The notes beneath the pieces are model-generated. The model worked only from the letters and a program-made list of their open reading frames with translations. It did no database searches and had not been told where the DNA came from. Both the position numbers and the translations under genes were made by a program. A DNA stretch of 64,000 bases from UBA10649 sp963749905 (GTDB lineage Bacteria; Actinomycetota; Actinomycetes; S36-B12), in contig CAVVOF010000003.1 of the NCBI GenBank assembly GCA_963749905.1, positions 1 to 64,000 on the forward strand, written 5' to 3'. This document shows positions 39,130 to 48,608 of the stretch, in pieces (position 1 is the stretch's first letter; the number at the start of each line of letters is the position of its first letter).

Positions 39130-39579
39130 TTATAAAATAGGAGGGCCTGCACTGGCAGTCTGCGGAGCAACAACTTCTATGGAAACAGTAACGCCTTTGC
39201 TCGAAATCGCTTCGCTGCTGCGCATATCATCCGGGAGGAGTAATCCTGAGTAAGTGCCAGGTCTGGCTTCCGGCGGGACACTCACGATAAGATTCATTGT
39301 GGTGGAAGATGTGCCATCCGGTGTTGAATCCAACCATAAGTAAGCGGCGGTCAACCATCCGTTTGGAATGTTGCAGTTTTCTCGCTTTGAGCCGACCATG
39401 AAGGTCAGCGAGTAAGTCGTTCTAGAAGATCCGTTAACCGTGATAGCGGTCCTTCCGGTTTCGCCTGGTGCAACCTTCAGTGATACCGAACTGGGATCAA
39501 AGGACACGCTGGCAGCCTGCGCGTTCAACGCAAGACCGATAAAAATGAATGCCATTATGATGATCTGTACTTTTTTCAT
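39130..39579 (-). CDS. Secreted beta-sandwich protein (short paralogue)
   Basis: 149 residues from ATG 39579 (ribosome site ggaggaag). Signal peptide MKKVQIIIMAFIFIGLALNA then AQAASVSFDPSSVSLKVAPG, typical of an Ig-like fold, with GETGRTAITVNGSSRTTYSL, and PPEARPGTYSGLLLPDDM. It matches the N-terminal 140 residues of the next gene upstream nearly block for block but lacks the second domain. Preceded by a sigma-54 promoter at 39673-39688. Function unknown. Confidence 0.8.
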   Translation of the reverse strand: MKKVQIIIMAFIFIGLALNAQAASVSFDPSSVSLKVAPGETGRTAITVNGSSRTTYSLTFMVGSKRENCNIPNGWLTAAYLWLDSTPDGTSSTTMNLIVSVPPEARPGTYSGLLLPDDMRSSEAISSKGVTVSIEVVAPQTASAGPPIL

Positions 39580-39672
39580 TGTCTTCCTCCGTAATTTATG
39601 CCAGCTCTTGGTGAAAACTGCCAGCAATAAAATGCTTTGTGCTCCTTTGCCGATTAAGTCGGAACCATTTTT

Positions 39673-39688
39673 TGCATTTTGCGTGCCA
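39673..39688 (-). promoter_or_regulatory. Sigma-54 promoter of the short paralogue
   Basis: Minus strand TGGCACGCAAAATGCA: -24 element TGGCACG is perfect and the -12 element is ATGCA for TTGCA. GG and GC are separated by ten bases. It lies 94 bases before the ATG. Confidence 0.7.
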
Positions 39689-39777
39689 GGAACTGGTTGG
39701 CTGCCCGGCACAAATCGCATTGTGTAAAAAACGCAATAAAATCATACTGTTTCGTTTGTGAAGTGTTGAAGAAGAAA

Positions 39778-40566
39778 CTAATTTGCCTTTCCTAATTTGT
39801 TGCCTCTGTCGTGCAAAACCGTAACACTAAAGTTTACACTGTTTTGATTGCCCTCGGCGTCCTCGGCAAAAACCGTTCCATTGAATACGCGCCCGAACTT
39901 GTCTGTGCCGCTCCGGGAAACGTTAACCTTTGCCTTTTCCTCAAAAACACCGCCAGAGCCAATGGAAATATCTCCCTGGACAGGACCGTTATTGCTCTGC
40001 ATTGTGTACCATGCTGTTACTTCACATCCTTCAGCAACGGAGATGGCACCGGAGATATTGATCTCAACATCCCGGTCTGTCGGGGCCCAAACATTAAAAG
40101 GTTCTAATGCTATTGCTGAAATTTCGGGCAGGCCTGAGCAGGCTGTCCGGGGAGCAGCAACTTCTATGGAAAGAGTAACGCCACTGCTGATAATCCGTTC
40201 GCTGCTTCCGAGGTCTTCCGGCAGGAGTTGACCTGAGTAAGTCCCGGCTTCAGCATCCGGTGGAATATTTACAACAAGGTCCATTGTTGAGGTAGAGGAC
40301 CCTCCCAAGGGGGAAGTAAGACTGACATCGGCAGGGATCAGCCATCCGGGAGGAATATTGCCGTTTCCAAATTTTGACCCGACTTTAAAAGAGAGTGAAT
40401 AATTCATTCTGGCAGAGCCGGTGACCTTAAGTGCGGCTTTTCCGGTTTCACCGGGCATAACCTTTAATTCTGTCATGCTGGGATCAAAGAATACGTTGGC
40501 TGCCTGCACGTTTAAAGCAAGACCGATAAAAATGAATAACAGTAAAACGATATGTACTTTTTTCAT
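39778..40566 (-). CDS. Secreted two-domain beta protein (long paralogue)
   Basis: 262 residues from ATG 40566 (ribosome site aaggaggga). Signal peptide MKKVHIVLLLFIFIGLALNV followed by an Ig-like domain (FDPSMTELKVMPGETGKAAL, PPDAEAGTYSGQLLPEDL) and, unlike the short copy, a second beta domain of about 110 residues (TDRDVEINISGAISVAEGC, VFNGTVFAEDAEGNQNSV). Two Cys occur in TACSG and EGCEV. Preceded by a sigma-54 promoter and a leader similar to that of the short paralogue. No enzyme motif; probably a periplasmic or surface structural protein. Confidence 0.8.
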   Translation of the reverse strand: MKKVHIVLLLFIFIGLALNVQAANVFFDPSMTELKVMPGETGKAALKVTGSARMNYSLSFKVGSKFGNGNIPPGWLIPADVSLTSPLGGSSTSTMDLVVNIPPDAEAGTYSGQLLPEDLGSSERIISSGVTLSIEVAAPRTACSGLPEISAIALEPFNVWAPTDRDVEINISGAISVAEGCEVTAWYTMQSNNGPVQGDISIGSGGVFEEKAKVNVSRSGTDKFGRVFNGTVFAEDAEGNQNSVNFSVTVLHDRGNKLGKAN

Positions 40567-40658
40567 TGTCTCCCTCCTTATTTATGGCAGCCACTGGTAA
40601 AGCCGCCAACCATAAAAACCCTCCTGTTCCTTTCCGGGATGAACCCTTTATGATTTTA

Positions 40659-40674
40659 TGCATACTCCATGCCA
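40659..40674 (-). promoter_or_regulatory. Sigma-54 promoter of the long paralogue
   Basis: Minus strand TGGCATGGAGTATGCA: fits TGGCAYR-N4-TTGCW with one mismatch (ATGCA). GG and GC are ten bases apart. It lies 93 bases before the ATG, almost the same as in the short paralogue. Confidence 0.68.
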
Positions 40675-40781
40675 GGAACCGGCAGGTTTATCAATAAGAA
40701 TTGCAAAGAAACAAAAAGCAATAAAATCAAATCATTAGAATTAAACCTTCTATTGGGTTTTTTATTTCTTCTGCCAGAGGC

Positions 40782-40816
40782 GTAAACGGAATTTACTTCC
40801 AGTTTTTTTCGTTTAC
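40782..40816. promoter_or_regulatory. Inverted repeat upstream of a sigma-54 promoter
   Basis: GTAAACG at 40782 and CGTTTAC at 40810 are perfect inverted half-sites 21 bases apart. They sit about 110-140 bases upstream of the long paralogue's sigma-54 promoter, the usual place for an activator binding site. Identity of the binder is not shown. Confidence 0.4.
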
Positions 40817-40829
40817 ATTCTTGTACGGG

Positions 40830-41001
40830 CTAGGATAAATGATTAAAACGTCGCTAAGCAATAACCACAGCGCATATAAGTAGGGGATTTAGTATGTGTA
40901 TAAATTCCAGAAGGTGCGCATGCTGCTAACAGTCCATCCGCAAAGGCTTTCGAAGACATCTCATAACTGATTGGAAGCGTAAACTAAGAGTTGCCATAAA
41001 A
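40830..41001. other. Divergent spacer
   Basis: Spacer between the long paralogue regulatory region and the plus-strand ferric-reductase-like gene. No open frame or hairpin stands out. Confidence 0.35.
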
Positions 41002-41649
41002 ATGCCCCCAGCAAAATCCTTTTCACAAGAGCAGCGCTTCCTTTTCGGATTGCTTGTTTTTTGTGCGGCTTTGCTTTTACTTGCAGGGGGCTGGGCCATA
41101 CCCTTTCATTACGAATCGTTCTCCATACTTTACAAGTTCGGGAAGCTGAAAATATATCTTCGCTATGGCAAGGTGATAGGCATCACGGTCGTGCTGCTTA
41201 TCTTTTACCAGATAGTGATTGCGTCACATTTTAAAATTCTTGAAAGGATTTTTTCGTATAAATTTCTGTTTTTGCTGCATCGACTGAACGGAGTAATCAT
41301 AGCATGCCTTGTGACTGCACATCCTTTGCTCATCAAGGCTTCGGAAAATTTCACTCCCTATACCTTTGAGAAAAAATATTATCCTGAATTTGTTGGCATT
41401 GGCCTGTTTGTTGTTCTATTTAGCCTTTCCGTTACTGCTGTTTTCAGAAATTTTATAAAAATGAAGCGCAGCTGGTGGCTTCTCTTTCATCGCCTGGGAG
41501 CTACGCTGGTTATGGTGTTACTGCCGGGCCATATCCTGTTTGTCAGTGATACATTTAAATCCGGCTTGCCCCGGGTCGCGGCCATGACACTCTTTATCCT
41601 TAATTGTCTCTTTATACTGCGTATCTGGCTACGTAAACTCTTTGCTTGA
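41002..41649 (+). CDS. Ferric reductase-like transmembrane heme protein
   Basis: 215 residues, six helices. His pairs lie in two helices as in the FRD/NOX/MsrQ membrane domain: LLHRLNG...VTAHPLL and LFHRLGA...PGHILFV, spaced to hold two b-type hemes. There is no FAD or NAD domain in the gene or next to it, so it would pass electrons from a partner or quinol. Monocistronic, ahead of YceI; a link between the two is not shown. Confidence 0.75.
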   Translation: MPPAKSFSQEQRFLFGLLVFCAALLLLAGGWAIPFHYESFSILYKFGKLKIYLRYGKVIGITVVLLIFYQIVIASHFKILERIFSYKFLFLLHRLNGVIIACLVTAHPLLIKASENFTPYTFEKKYYPEFVGIGLFVVLFSLSVTAVFRNFIKMKRSWWLLFHRLGATLVMVLLPGHILFVSDTFKSGLPRVAAMTLFILNCLFILRIWLRKLFA

Positions 41650-41782
41650 TAAATGGTGATTGCAGGACTATTTTTCCCCTGCCCGCTTTACAAAGCATAA
41701 TTTCAGCCATACCTTGTCAAAAAAGTATAGAATCTAGGCTCAAAACGGTTGTAAATATCTCATCCCGAAGAGGAGGTTTGTC

Positions 41783-42361
41783 ATGAAAAGAATACTTTTG
41801 GTGCTCCTGCTTCTATTGGTAATGGCGCCGCTTCAGGGCTTTGCCCAACAGTGGCAGTTGGATCCTGTGCATACAAATTTCTACTTTGAGGTTAAACATA
41901 CTTACGCCGCGGTGCGTGGTCAGTTTACCGAGTTTACCGGTGACGTGTACTTTGATCCGGAGAACCCGGCAAAGAGCAAATTTGATTTTGTCATCAAGGT
42001 TGACAGCGTGGATACCAGGGTCGGCAAGCGCGATACCCATCTGCGCTCCCCGGATTTTTTCGATGCCGGCAAATATCCGTTGATGACATTCACCTCTTCA
42101 AAAGTGTCTCCTGCCGGGGATAACAAATACATTGTTGAAGGCACCCTGACCATTAAGGATGTCAGCAAGGACCTGGCCCTTGAATTTACCTATCATGGTC
42201 AGAAGGAAAATCCATTAAAACCGGGTGAAACGGTGGCCGGGTTGGATTCGAGGCTGATAATTGACCGACTGGAATATCATGTAGGGGACGGTAAATTCTA
42301 CAACATGGGCGTGGTTGGAAAGGATATTGATATATTGATCACCCTGGAAATGTTGCGTTGA
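41783..42361 (+). CDS. YceI-family periplasmic protein
   Basis: 192 residues. ATG 41783 has ribosome site agaggagg. Signal peptide MKRILLVLLLLLVMAPLQGF ending near FAQQ. Core motifs QWQLDPVHTNFYFEVKH, DGDV-type strand, DTRVGKRDTHLRSPDFFDA, YPLMTFTS and EGTLTIKDVSKDL are those of YceI lipocalin-like proteins that bind polyisoprenoid lipids. Exported and soluble. Confidence 0.92.
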   Translation: MKRILLVLLLLLVMAPLQGFAQQWQLDPVHTNFYFEVKHTYAAVRGQFTEFTGDVYFDPENPAKSKFDFVIKVDSVDTRVGKRDTHLRSPDFFDAGKYPLMTFTSSKVSPAGDNKYIVEGTLTIKDVSKDLALEFTYHGQKENPLKPGETVAGLDSRLIIDRLEYHVGDGKFYNMGVVGKDIDILITLEMLR

Positions 42362-42690
42362 GCAGCAGCAGGGTACATTTTTTTACCTGGCGGCCTGATT
42401 GCAACAAAAACTGCAGTTGCGGGGCTGCATTACCGCGGAAAGTGAAGCCATGTTTTGCTGCAGGAAATGTTTTTCTTGTAAACTATTGGCCCATAACGTA
42501 CATCAACAAAAATAATGAAATATTGCTGCGAGAGTACGTGACAAGTAATACAAACATATACAGTAACAACAAATAATTCCTGGCTTGTTTCAGACAGTGA
42601 AACAGGTCGTTTATTTAGATTCAGGCGGAGCAAACAGGGTTGCAAGGCAAGACAACAGGATATCTCTTGGGTGGAAACTTAGCGCCAGGC

Positions 42691-44130
42691 ATGGGAGGCA
42701 AGCTGCTCAGGCTTTTGCTTCCGGTCTTTCTGGCGCAGGCCCTGTCCTCATGCACGCCATTTGGGCCGGCGTCCAGGATGCCCCAGGAGATAGAGCCGGT
42801 CCCGGCATCGTACTCCATTGAAGATACAGTATCTGATCCCCGGCAGCGGTGGTGGGAAACTTTTGACGATGCTGAACTGAACACCGTTGTCAAAGAGGCC
42901 CTGTCAGGCAACCAGACGCTCGCGGCATACTGGGCCCGCCTTGGAAAGGCAAAGGCCCTTGCAGTCAAGGCAGGTGCAGACCTCATGCCGGCCGTGAGCG
43001 GAGAGGCGGGTGCTTCCTATGCCCGCAGAGGCACAACAGGGGACTCTTCAGCGGAGTCGACTGACAACGAGAACTACAGCCTGGGTTTGATCGCCAGTTA
43101 CGAGGTTGATCTCTGGGGCCGGGTCAGGGCCGAGACACAGTCGGCAAGCTTTGCTGCGGCAGCCACGCGCCATGACTTGAACGCGGCCGCCATAACCATA
43201 GCCGCAGAGGTTTCCGAGCGCTGGGTCCGCATTATTTCCCAGCGGCAGCAGAAAATCCTGCTGCAGCGCCAGCTTAATGCAAATGAAACATACCTGGATC
43301 TTGTCGATCTGCGCTTCAGGAAGTCACAGGCATCCGCGCTTGATGTCATGCAGCAGAAACAGCTGGTGGAACGTGTAAAGGCCCTGTTGCCGCTGATTGA
43401 GCTGGAGGAGCGTTTGCAGCTTAATGAACTGGCGCTGCTGATGGGGCGCCAACCCTATAACAACCCCGACTTCCAGCGAGATACACTACCGGAGCTTCAT
43501 GCGCCTCCTGCTGCAGGCCTCCCTGCCCAGCTTCTCGAGTTCCGGCCGGATATCCTGGCCGCCTATCTCCGCCTGTCAGCGGCGGACCAGGACCTTGCAG
43601 CTGCGCGGGCTGACCGCCTTCCGGCCCTGCGGTTGACAGGAAGTGCAGCATACAGCAGCAATGAACTGGACCAGCTTTTTGACAACTGGCTGCTTAACCT
43701 TGCGGCCGGCGTAACAGCCCCATTAATCGACGGCGGCCGTCGCAAGGCAGAAGTGTCCTTTGCAGAGGCAGCTGTCCAGGAGCAGCTTGCCGAATACAGG
43801 CGGACGGTTTTGAACGCGGTCCGGGAAGTTGAAGGCGCCCTGATCCGCGAGGAGAAATTACGTGAGAATATTACAGGAATTGAGAATCAGCTGAAGGCCG
43901 CACAGACCGCTCTGGAAGAGGCTGGCTTCCGCTATACGAATGGCCTCATTGATTACCTGCCGGTGCTGACCCAGCTGCTTTCCGTGCAGAATCTCGAGCT
44001 CGATTTGATTTCCAGGAGAGCGGATCTGCTGGTAGCCAGGATAAATCTTTACCGGGCAATCGGCGGCAGCTGGACCGATGAACTGGAAGCGCCGGTCAAT
44101 GATGAAAACCGCAACACGGGATTAGAATAA
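42691..44130 (+). CDS. Outer-membrane efflux lipoprotein (NodT/TolC family)
   Basis: About 479 residues from ATG 42691; the frame is open to a TTG at 42640. Signal MGGKLLRLLLPVFLAQALSS with lipobox SSC. WWETFDDAELNTVVKEAL, then NYSLGLIASYEVDLWGRVRA, and the second half repeats the pattern with LLNLAAGVTAPLIDGGRRKA, all typical of NodT-type channels that form trimers in the outer membrane. First gene of a tripartite pump operon; its TAA shares a base with the next ATG. Confidence 0.9.
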   Translation: MGGKLLRLLLPVFLAQALSSCTPFGPASRMPQEIEPVPASYSIEDTVSDPRQRWWETFDDAELNTVVKEALSGNQTLAAYWARLGKAKALAVKAGADLMPAVSGEAGASYARRGTTGDSSAESTDNENYSLGLIASYEVDLWGRVRAETQSASFAAAATRHDLNAAAITIAAEVSERWVRIISQRQQKILLQRQLNANETYLDLVDLRFRKSQASALDVMQQKQLVERVKALLPLIELEERLQLNELALLMGRQPYNNPDFQRDTLPELHAPPAAGLPAQLLEFRPDILAAYLRLSAADQDLAAARADRLPALRLTGSAAYSSNELDQLFDNWLLNLAAGVTAPLIDGGRRKAEVSFAEAAVQEQLAEYRRTVLNAVREVEGALIREEKLRENITGIENQLKAAQTALEEAGFRYTNGLIDYLPVLTQLLSVQNLELDLISRRADLLVARINLYRAIGGSWTDELEAPVNDENRNTGLE

Positions 44131-45395
44131 TGAAAAGCAGCGCAAACACACCAAAAGAAGGGCAGGGGCCTGCTGCACCAAAACCCATTGTCCGAATTGT
44201 CCTCAGTATAGTGCTTATCGCGGCAGGGATAGCAGGAGCGCGATACCTGATGCATACAAAACCGAAGGTCAACAGGCGGCCGCCGGTCAAAATGGCGCCC
44301 CTGGTTAAAACGGTTCCGCTGCAGCTGGAAACGCACAAAGTGACTGTCCCTGCAATGGGATCGGTTATCCCGGCCAGGGAAATGGTGCTCAGGGTACCGG
44401 TGGCTGGCGAGATTATAAATATCAGTCCCGAGTTTACTGTAGGCGGACTTTTGCAGGAAAACGCCCTTATACTCCAGATTGATCCGAAAGACTACGAACT
44501 GGCCCTGCAGCAAAAGCTGCGCAGCCTGTCTGACGCTGAATATGCCTATAAGCTTGAATTGGGCAGACAGGATGTGGCCCGGCGGGAATGGAACCTGCTT
44601 TATGGTGACAAGGGAAATGAGCAGGTGGAAAGTGAGCTTGCCCTGAGAAAACCGCACCTGGAAAAAGCCCAGGTCGATGTTGAAGCGGCAAAGGCTGAGC
44701 TGGAGCTGGCTCAAATTAATCTGGCCAGAACCAGGGTTGCAGCACCGTTTAATGGTCTGGTGCTCAATAAGTATGTGGATCTGGGCTCCCAGGTTTCATC
44801 CCAGGAAAAACTGGCCGACCTGGTGGGAACAGATGCGTATTGGGTGCAGGTTTCTGTACCCGTGGAACATCTCAAATGGGTCAAGATCCCCAAGGATTAT
44901 GTTGAAGAAGGGGCCCCGGCAACGATCTATTACCGTGAAGGCAGTGTGCGCCAGGGGAGAGTTATCCGTTTGCTGGCCGATCTTTCACAGGAAGGACGCA
45001 TGGCACGGTTGCTGGTGGAAGTCAAAGACCCTCTTGATCTGAGGGTGCAGGATGGCAGGCGGCCGCCCCTTTTGATCGGAGAATATGTCCGGGTGTTGAT
45101 CGGGGGCGCCGACCTGCCGGATGTGTACCGCATTCCCCGCTTTGCTCTGCGTAATGACAACCAGGTCTGGATCCTGGACAAGGAAGAAAAACTGGCTATC
45201 CGCCCGGTGGAGACACTTTGGCGTGATAAGGAGTTTGTTTTTGTGCAGGATGGTCTGCAGCCTGAGGATAGCCTGGTCATCTCGGCCCTGGCTGCACCGG
45301 TTGACGGGATGCAGCTTCGCCGGGAACAAAGCGGGGCTGAAGAACCTGAAGTTACCGGAACAATACCGGAGAGCAAAGAGCAGGACAAACCATGA
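44130..45395 (+). CDS. RND periplasmic adaptor (membrane fusion protein)
   Basis: 421 residues. One N-terminal helix (IVRIVLSIVLIAAGIAGARYL), then lipoyl half PAREMVLRVPVAGEIINISP, coiled-coil region (about residues 135-200, with QQKLRSLSDAEYAYKLELGR), second lipoyl half RVAAPFNGLVLNKYVDLGS, beta-barrel and membrane-proximal domain. Acts between the TolC-like channel and the RND pump. Overlaps both neighbours by a few bases. Confidence 0.92.
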   Translation: MKSSANTPKEGQGPAAPKPIVRIVLSIVLIAAGIAGARYLMHTKPKVNRRPPVKMAPLVKTVPLQLETHKVTVPAMGSVIPAREMVLRVPVAGEIINISPEFTVGGLLQENALILQIDPKDYELALQQKLRSLSDAEYAYKLELGRQDVARREWNLLYGDKGNEQVESELALRKPHLEKAQVDVEAAKAELELAQINLARTRVAAPFNGLVLNKYVDLGSQVSSQEKLADLVGTDAYWVQVSVPVEHLKWVKIPKDYVEEGAPATIYYREGSVRQGRVIRLLADLSQEGRMARLLVEVKDPLDLRVQDGRRPPLLIGEYVRVLIGGADLPDVYRIPRFALRNDNQVWILDKEEKLAIRPVETLWRDKEFVFVQDGLQPEDSLVISALAAPVDGMQLRREQSGAEEPEVTGTIPESKEQDKP

Positions 45396-48300
45396 CAACA
45401 CCCGACAACAGCAGCCCTGAAACCGTCAGGCGCGGACCCATAGCCTGGATGGCCGGGCGTTCTGTTACGGCAAACCTGCTCATGCTGGTCCTGTTGATCG
45501 GCGGGCTGATTATGGGGCAGAACATCCGCAAGGATGTCTTTCCTGATTTCGAGCTTGATCTGGTTACCATATCGCTGAGTTATCCGGGTGCCAGTCCGGA
45601 AGAGGTAGAGCGCGGCACCATACTGGCAGTTGAAGAGGCCATTCAGGACCTTGAAGGTATCAAGGAAATAACCGCCACAGCCCGCGAGGGATCGGGCACT
45701 GTTTCGGTAGAAATCATCGAGGGCGAGAACGTATCGCAGATTGCCCAGGAGATTAAGAATGCAGTAGACCGCATTACCTCATTTCCGGAGGATGCTGAGG
45801 ATCCGCAGGTAACTGTGCCGACCAGAAAGCGCTATGTTGTTTCCCTGGCCCTTTACGGGGATCAGTCTGAGTGGGTTTTGCGGGAGGTTGCCGAGAGCGT
45901 TCGGGACAGGCTTCTTCTTGATCCGGATATTTCACAGGTGGAACTGCAAGGGGTGCGTAATTATGAGATCAGCATTGAAATCCCCCAGGAGGTTCTGCGG
46001 ACCCATGGCCTGACCCTGGATGAGATCGCCCGTGCTGTGAGCCGTGGTGCGGTGGAGATTCCCGGTGGATCGATCAAGACCGCAGGGGGAGACGTTCTTG
46101 TCAGGGTTTCGGAGAGGCGTGATTTCGGCCGCGATTTCGGCAGGATACCGGTGATCTCTTCAACTGACGGCACCGAGCTGTTCCTGGAAGATATAGCGGT
46201 GATCCGGGATGATTTTGAAGAAACCGACAGCTTCGCCACCTTTAACGGCAGGCCGGCGGTCATGCTGGAGATTTACCGTATAGGTGATCAGTCGCCGATC
46301 ACCGTGGCCGATGCGGTTCACCGCCAGGTTGAGGAAATCAATGCGACCCTGCCTGAAGGGTTGGACCTGGTAACGCAGAACGACCGTTCCGAGATTTACC
46401 GCCAGCGCCTCAACCTGATGCTCACCAACGGCTATTTCGGCCTGGCTCTCGTCTTTCTCCTGCTGGCCGTTTTTCTTGAGACACGGCTCGCGTTCTGGGT
46501 CAGCCTCGGCATTCCAATCTCATTTCTCGGCTCCCTGCTGATCCTGCCGTTGATCGGCGTCACGTTCAACATGGTTTCCATGTTTGCCTTTATCGTGACC
46601 CTCGGGATTGTTGTTGACGATGCCATCGTAGTCGGCGAGAACGTCTATTTCAACCGCCAGCAGGGCATGGGCTGGCTGCAAGCGGCAATAACCGGAGCCG
46701 GGGAAATTTCCATGCCGGTCATTTTCAGTGTCCTGACTAACATGGTGACCTTTATGCCCCTCTTTTTCGTACCTGGCTTCATGGGCAAGATATTCAGGGA
46801 GATACCGCTTGTCGTTGTAACGGTCTTTTTTATTTCGCTGGTTGAAAGCCTCTTTATCCTGCCTGCCCATCTCGGTCACCGGAAAGCGGCGGAAAATTCA
46901 ACGACCGGTATCCTGGGGTACCTGCACAGCCTGCAGCAGCGCTTCAGTAACTTTTTTATCCACCTGGTCCGCACCCGCTACGGTCCCTTTCTCAGCTTTG
47001 TCCTCCGCTGGCGTTATGTTTCCTTTTCAACAGGAGCGCTGATTCTGCTGCTGGCCTTTGGCTTTGTAAAAAGCGGCCGTATGGGCTTTGAGCTCTTTCC
47101 CAAGGTGGAGTCAGACTATGCTATCGTCACCGCCGTCCTGCCGTTTGGCACCTCGGTAAAACGCACCACAGAGGTTGAGGAACTCCTGGTGCAAAAAGGA
47201 AGGGAGGTGGCTGAAAAAAACGGCGGCGAGGAGTTGATGGAAGGCATTTTCGCCCGGGTGAGCAACAACCAGGCCGAGGTGCGTATCTACCTGACGCCGC
47301 CGGACAGGCGTCCTATTTCAACAGCAAGACTAACCCAGATATGGCGGGAGGCGACAGGCGACATCGCCGGACTTGAGTCGATCAAATTCGAGTCGGATGC
47401 CGGGGGCCCCGGAAGGGGTGCAGCCCTTTCCCTGGAATTGAGTCATCGTGATATTGCTGTCCTGGAGGCTGCCAGCGGGGAATTGGCCGATGCACTAAGC
47501 TATTATCCAAATGTCATCGATGTTGATGATGGATTTTCCCCGGGGAAGCAGCAGATTGATTTCAAGGTTCTGCCCCAAGGACAGAGTCTGGGAATGCAGG
47601 CAGCCGACATTGCACGGCAGATACGCCAGTCCTACTACGGTGCAGAGGCACTGCGGCAGCAGCGGGGCCGCAACGAGATAAAGATCATGGTGCGTCTGCC
47701 CAGGGAACAGCGGATTTCCGAATATCACCTCGAAGAAATGATCCTCAGGACGCCTGACGGCGGTGAGGTGCCGCTGAAAGAAGTTGTTGCGCTGGAGCGG
47801 GGCCGGGCCGATACAAGCATCGAGCGGCGGCACGGACGACGGGTGGTAAATGTCTCGGCTGATGTGAATCCCCGCAGCCAGGCGGGCCAGGTCATGGAAG
47901 CCTTGATCGCTGACATCCTGCCCCAGTTGCAGGCACGTTATCCTGGCCTGAGTTACAGTTTCGAGGGCCGCCAGGCTGACAGGAAGGAAAGTGTCCAGAG
48001 CCTTTTGCGCGGTCTCATGATTGCTCTCATTATTATTTATGCCATGCTGGCAATACCCCTGAACAGCTATATCCAGCCGGCTATTATCATGATCTCCATA
48101 CCCTTCGGCCTGGTGGGCGCGGTCATTGGGCATCTTATCATGGGATACAGTCTCAGTGTTCTCAGCCTTTTCGGCATTGTCGCCCTGTCCGGCGTGGTGG
48201 TTAATGATTCGCTGGTCCTGATTGACTTTGCCAACAGGCGGCGCAAGCAGGGGATCATGGTTCGCGAGGCGATCCATGATGCGGCAATACATCGATTCCG

Positions 48301-48505
48301 GCCGGTTCTGCTTACGACGGTCACTACATTTGGGGGCCTGACGCCCATGATCTTCGAGACCTCAAGGCAGGCGCGGTTTCTCATCCCCATGGCCATCAGC
48401 CTCGGTTACGGTATTGTATTCGCCACAATCATAACCCTGGTCATAGTGCCGTCAGTGTATCTGATCATTGATGATCTGCGCAGGGTCTTTGTCCGGAGAA
48501 GTTGA
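45392..48505 (+). CDS. RND efflux pump (HAE1/AcrB superfamily)
   Basis: 1037 residues. Helix 1 NLLMLVLLIGGLIMGQNI, then KDVFPDFELDLVTISLSYPG, pore domains, helix 4 VTLGIVVDDAIVVGENVYF with the DD pair of the proton relay, and helix 10-12 segments (LFGIVALSGVVVNDSLVLID, VLLTTVTTFGGLTPMIFE). Intact, with no frameshift. ATGA overlap with the adaptor gene. It would export hydrophobic compounds; the substrate cannot be read. Confidence 0.93.
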   Translation: MTTPDNSSPETVRRGPIAWMAGRSVTANLLMLVLLIGGLIMGQNIRKDVFPDFELDLVTISLSYPGASPEEVERGTILAVEEAIQDLEGIKEITATAREGSGTVSVEIIEGENVSQIAQEIKNAVDRITSFPEDAEDPQVTVPTRKRYVVSLALYGDQSEWVLREVAESVRDRLLLDPDISQVELQGVRNYEISIEIPQEVLRTHGLTLDEIARAVSRGAVEIPGGSIKTAGGDVLVRVSERRDFGRDFGRIPVISSTDGTELFLEDIAVIRDDFEETDSFATFNGRPAVMLEIYRIGDQSPITVADAVHRQVEEINATLPEGLDLVTQNDRSEIYRQRLNLMLTNGYFGLALVFLLLAVFLETRLAFWVSLGIPISFLGSLLILPLIGVTFNMVSMFAFIVTLGIVVDDAIVVGENVYFNRQQGMGWLQAAITGAGEISMPVIFSVLTNMVTFMPLFFVPGFMGKIFREIPLVVVTVFFISLVESLFILPAHLGHRKAAENSTTGILGYLHSLQQRFSNFFIHLVRTRYGPFLSFVLRWRYVSFSTGALILLLAFGFVKSGRMGFELFPKVESDYAIVTAVLPFGTSVKRTTEVEELLVQKGREVAEKNGGEELMEGIFARVSNNQAEVRIYLTPPDRRPISTARLTQIWREATGDIAGLESIKFESDAGGPGRGAALSLELSHRDIAVLEAASGELADALSYYPNVIDVDDGFSPGKQQIDFKVLPQGQSLGMQAADIARQIRQSYYGAEALRQQRGRNEIKIMVRLPREQRISEYHLEEMILRTPDGGEVPLKEVVALERGRADTSIERRHGRRVVNVSADVNPRSQAGQVMEALIADILPQLQARYPGLSYSFEGRQADRKESVQSLLRGLMIALIIIYAMLAIPLNSYIQPAIIMISIPFGLVGAVIGHLIMGYSLSVLSLFGIVALSGVVVNDSLVLIDFANRRRKQGIMVREAIHDAAIHRFRPVLLTTVTTFGGLTPMIFETSRQARFLIPMAISLGYGIVFATIITLVIVPSVYLIIDDLRRVFVRRS

Positions 48506-48608
48506 GCCGCTGGGCAAGGTTTTTTGCCGTAAAGGTTCGTGACACGACACCGGCTTGATCTTTTCCCTTCCCGCAGTATTCTCTGCCTTATTTTTAATTG
48601 CTCCGGGA

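Noticed and set aside
47495..48292. Minus-strand frame inside the RND pump gene
   Set aside because: Shadow of a well-conserved RND protein.
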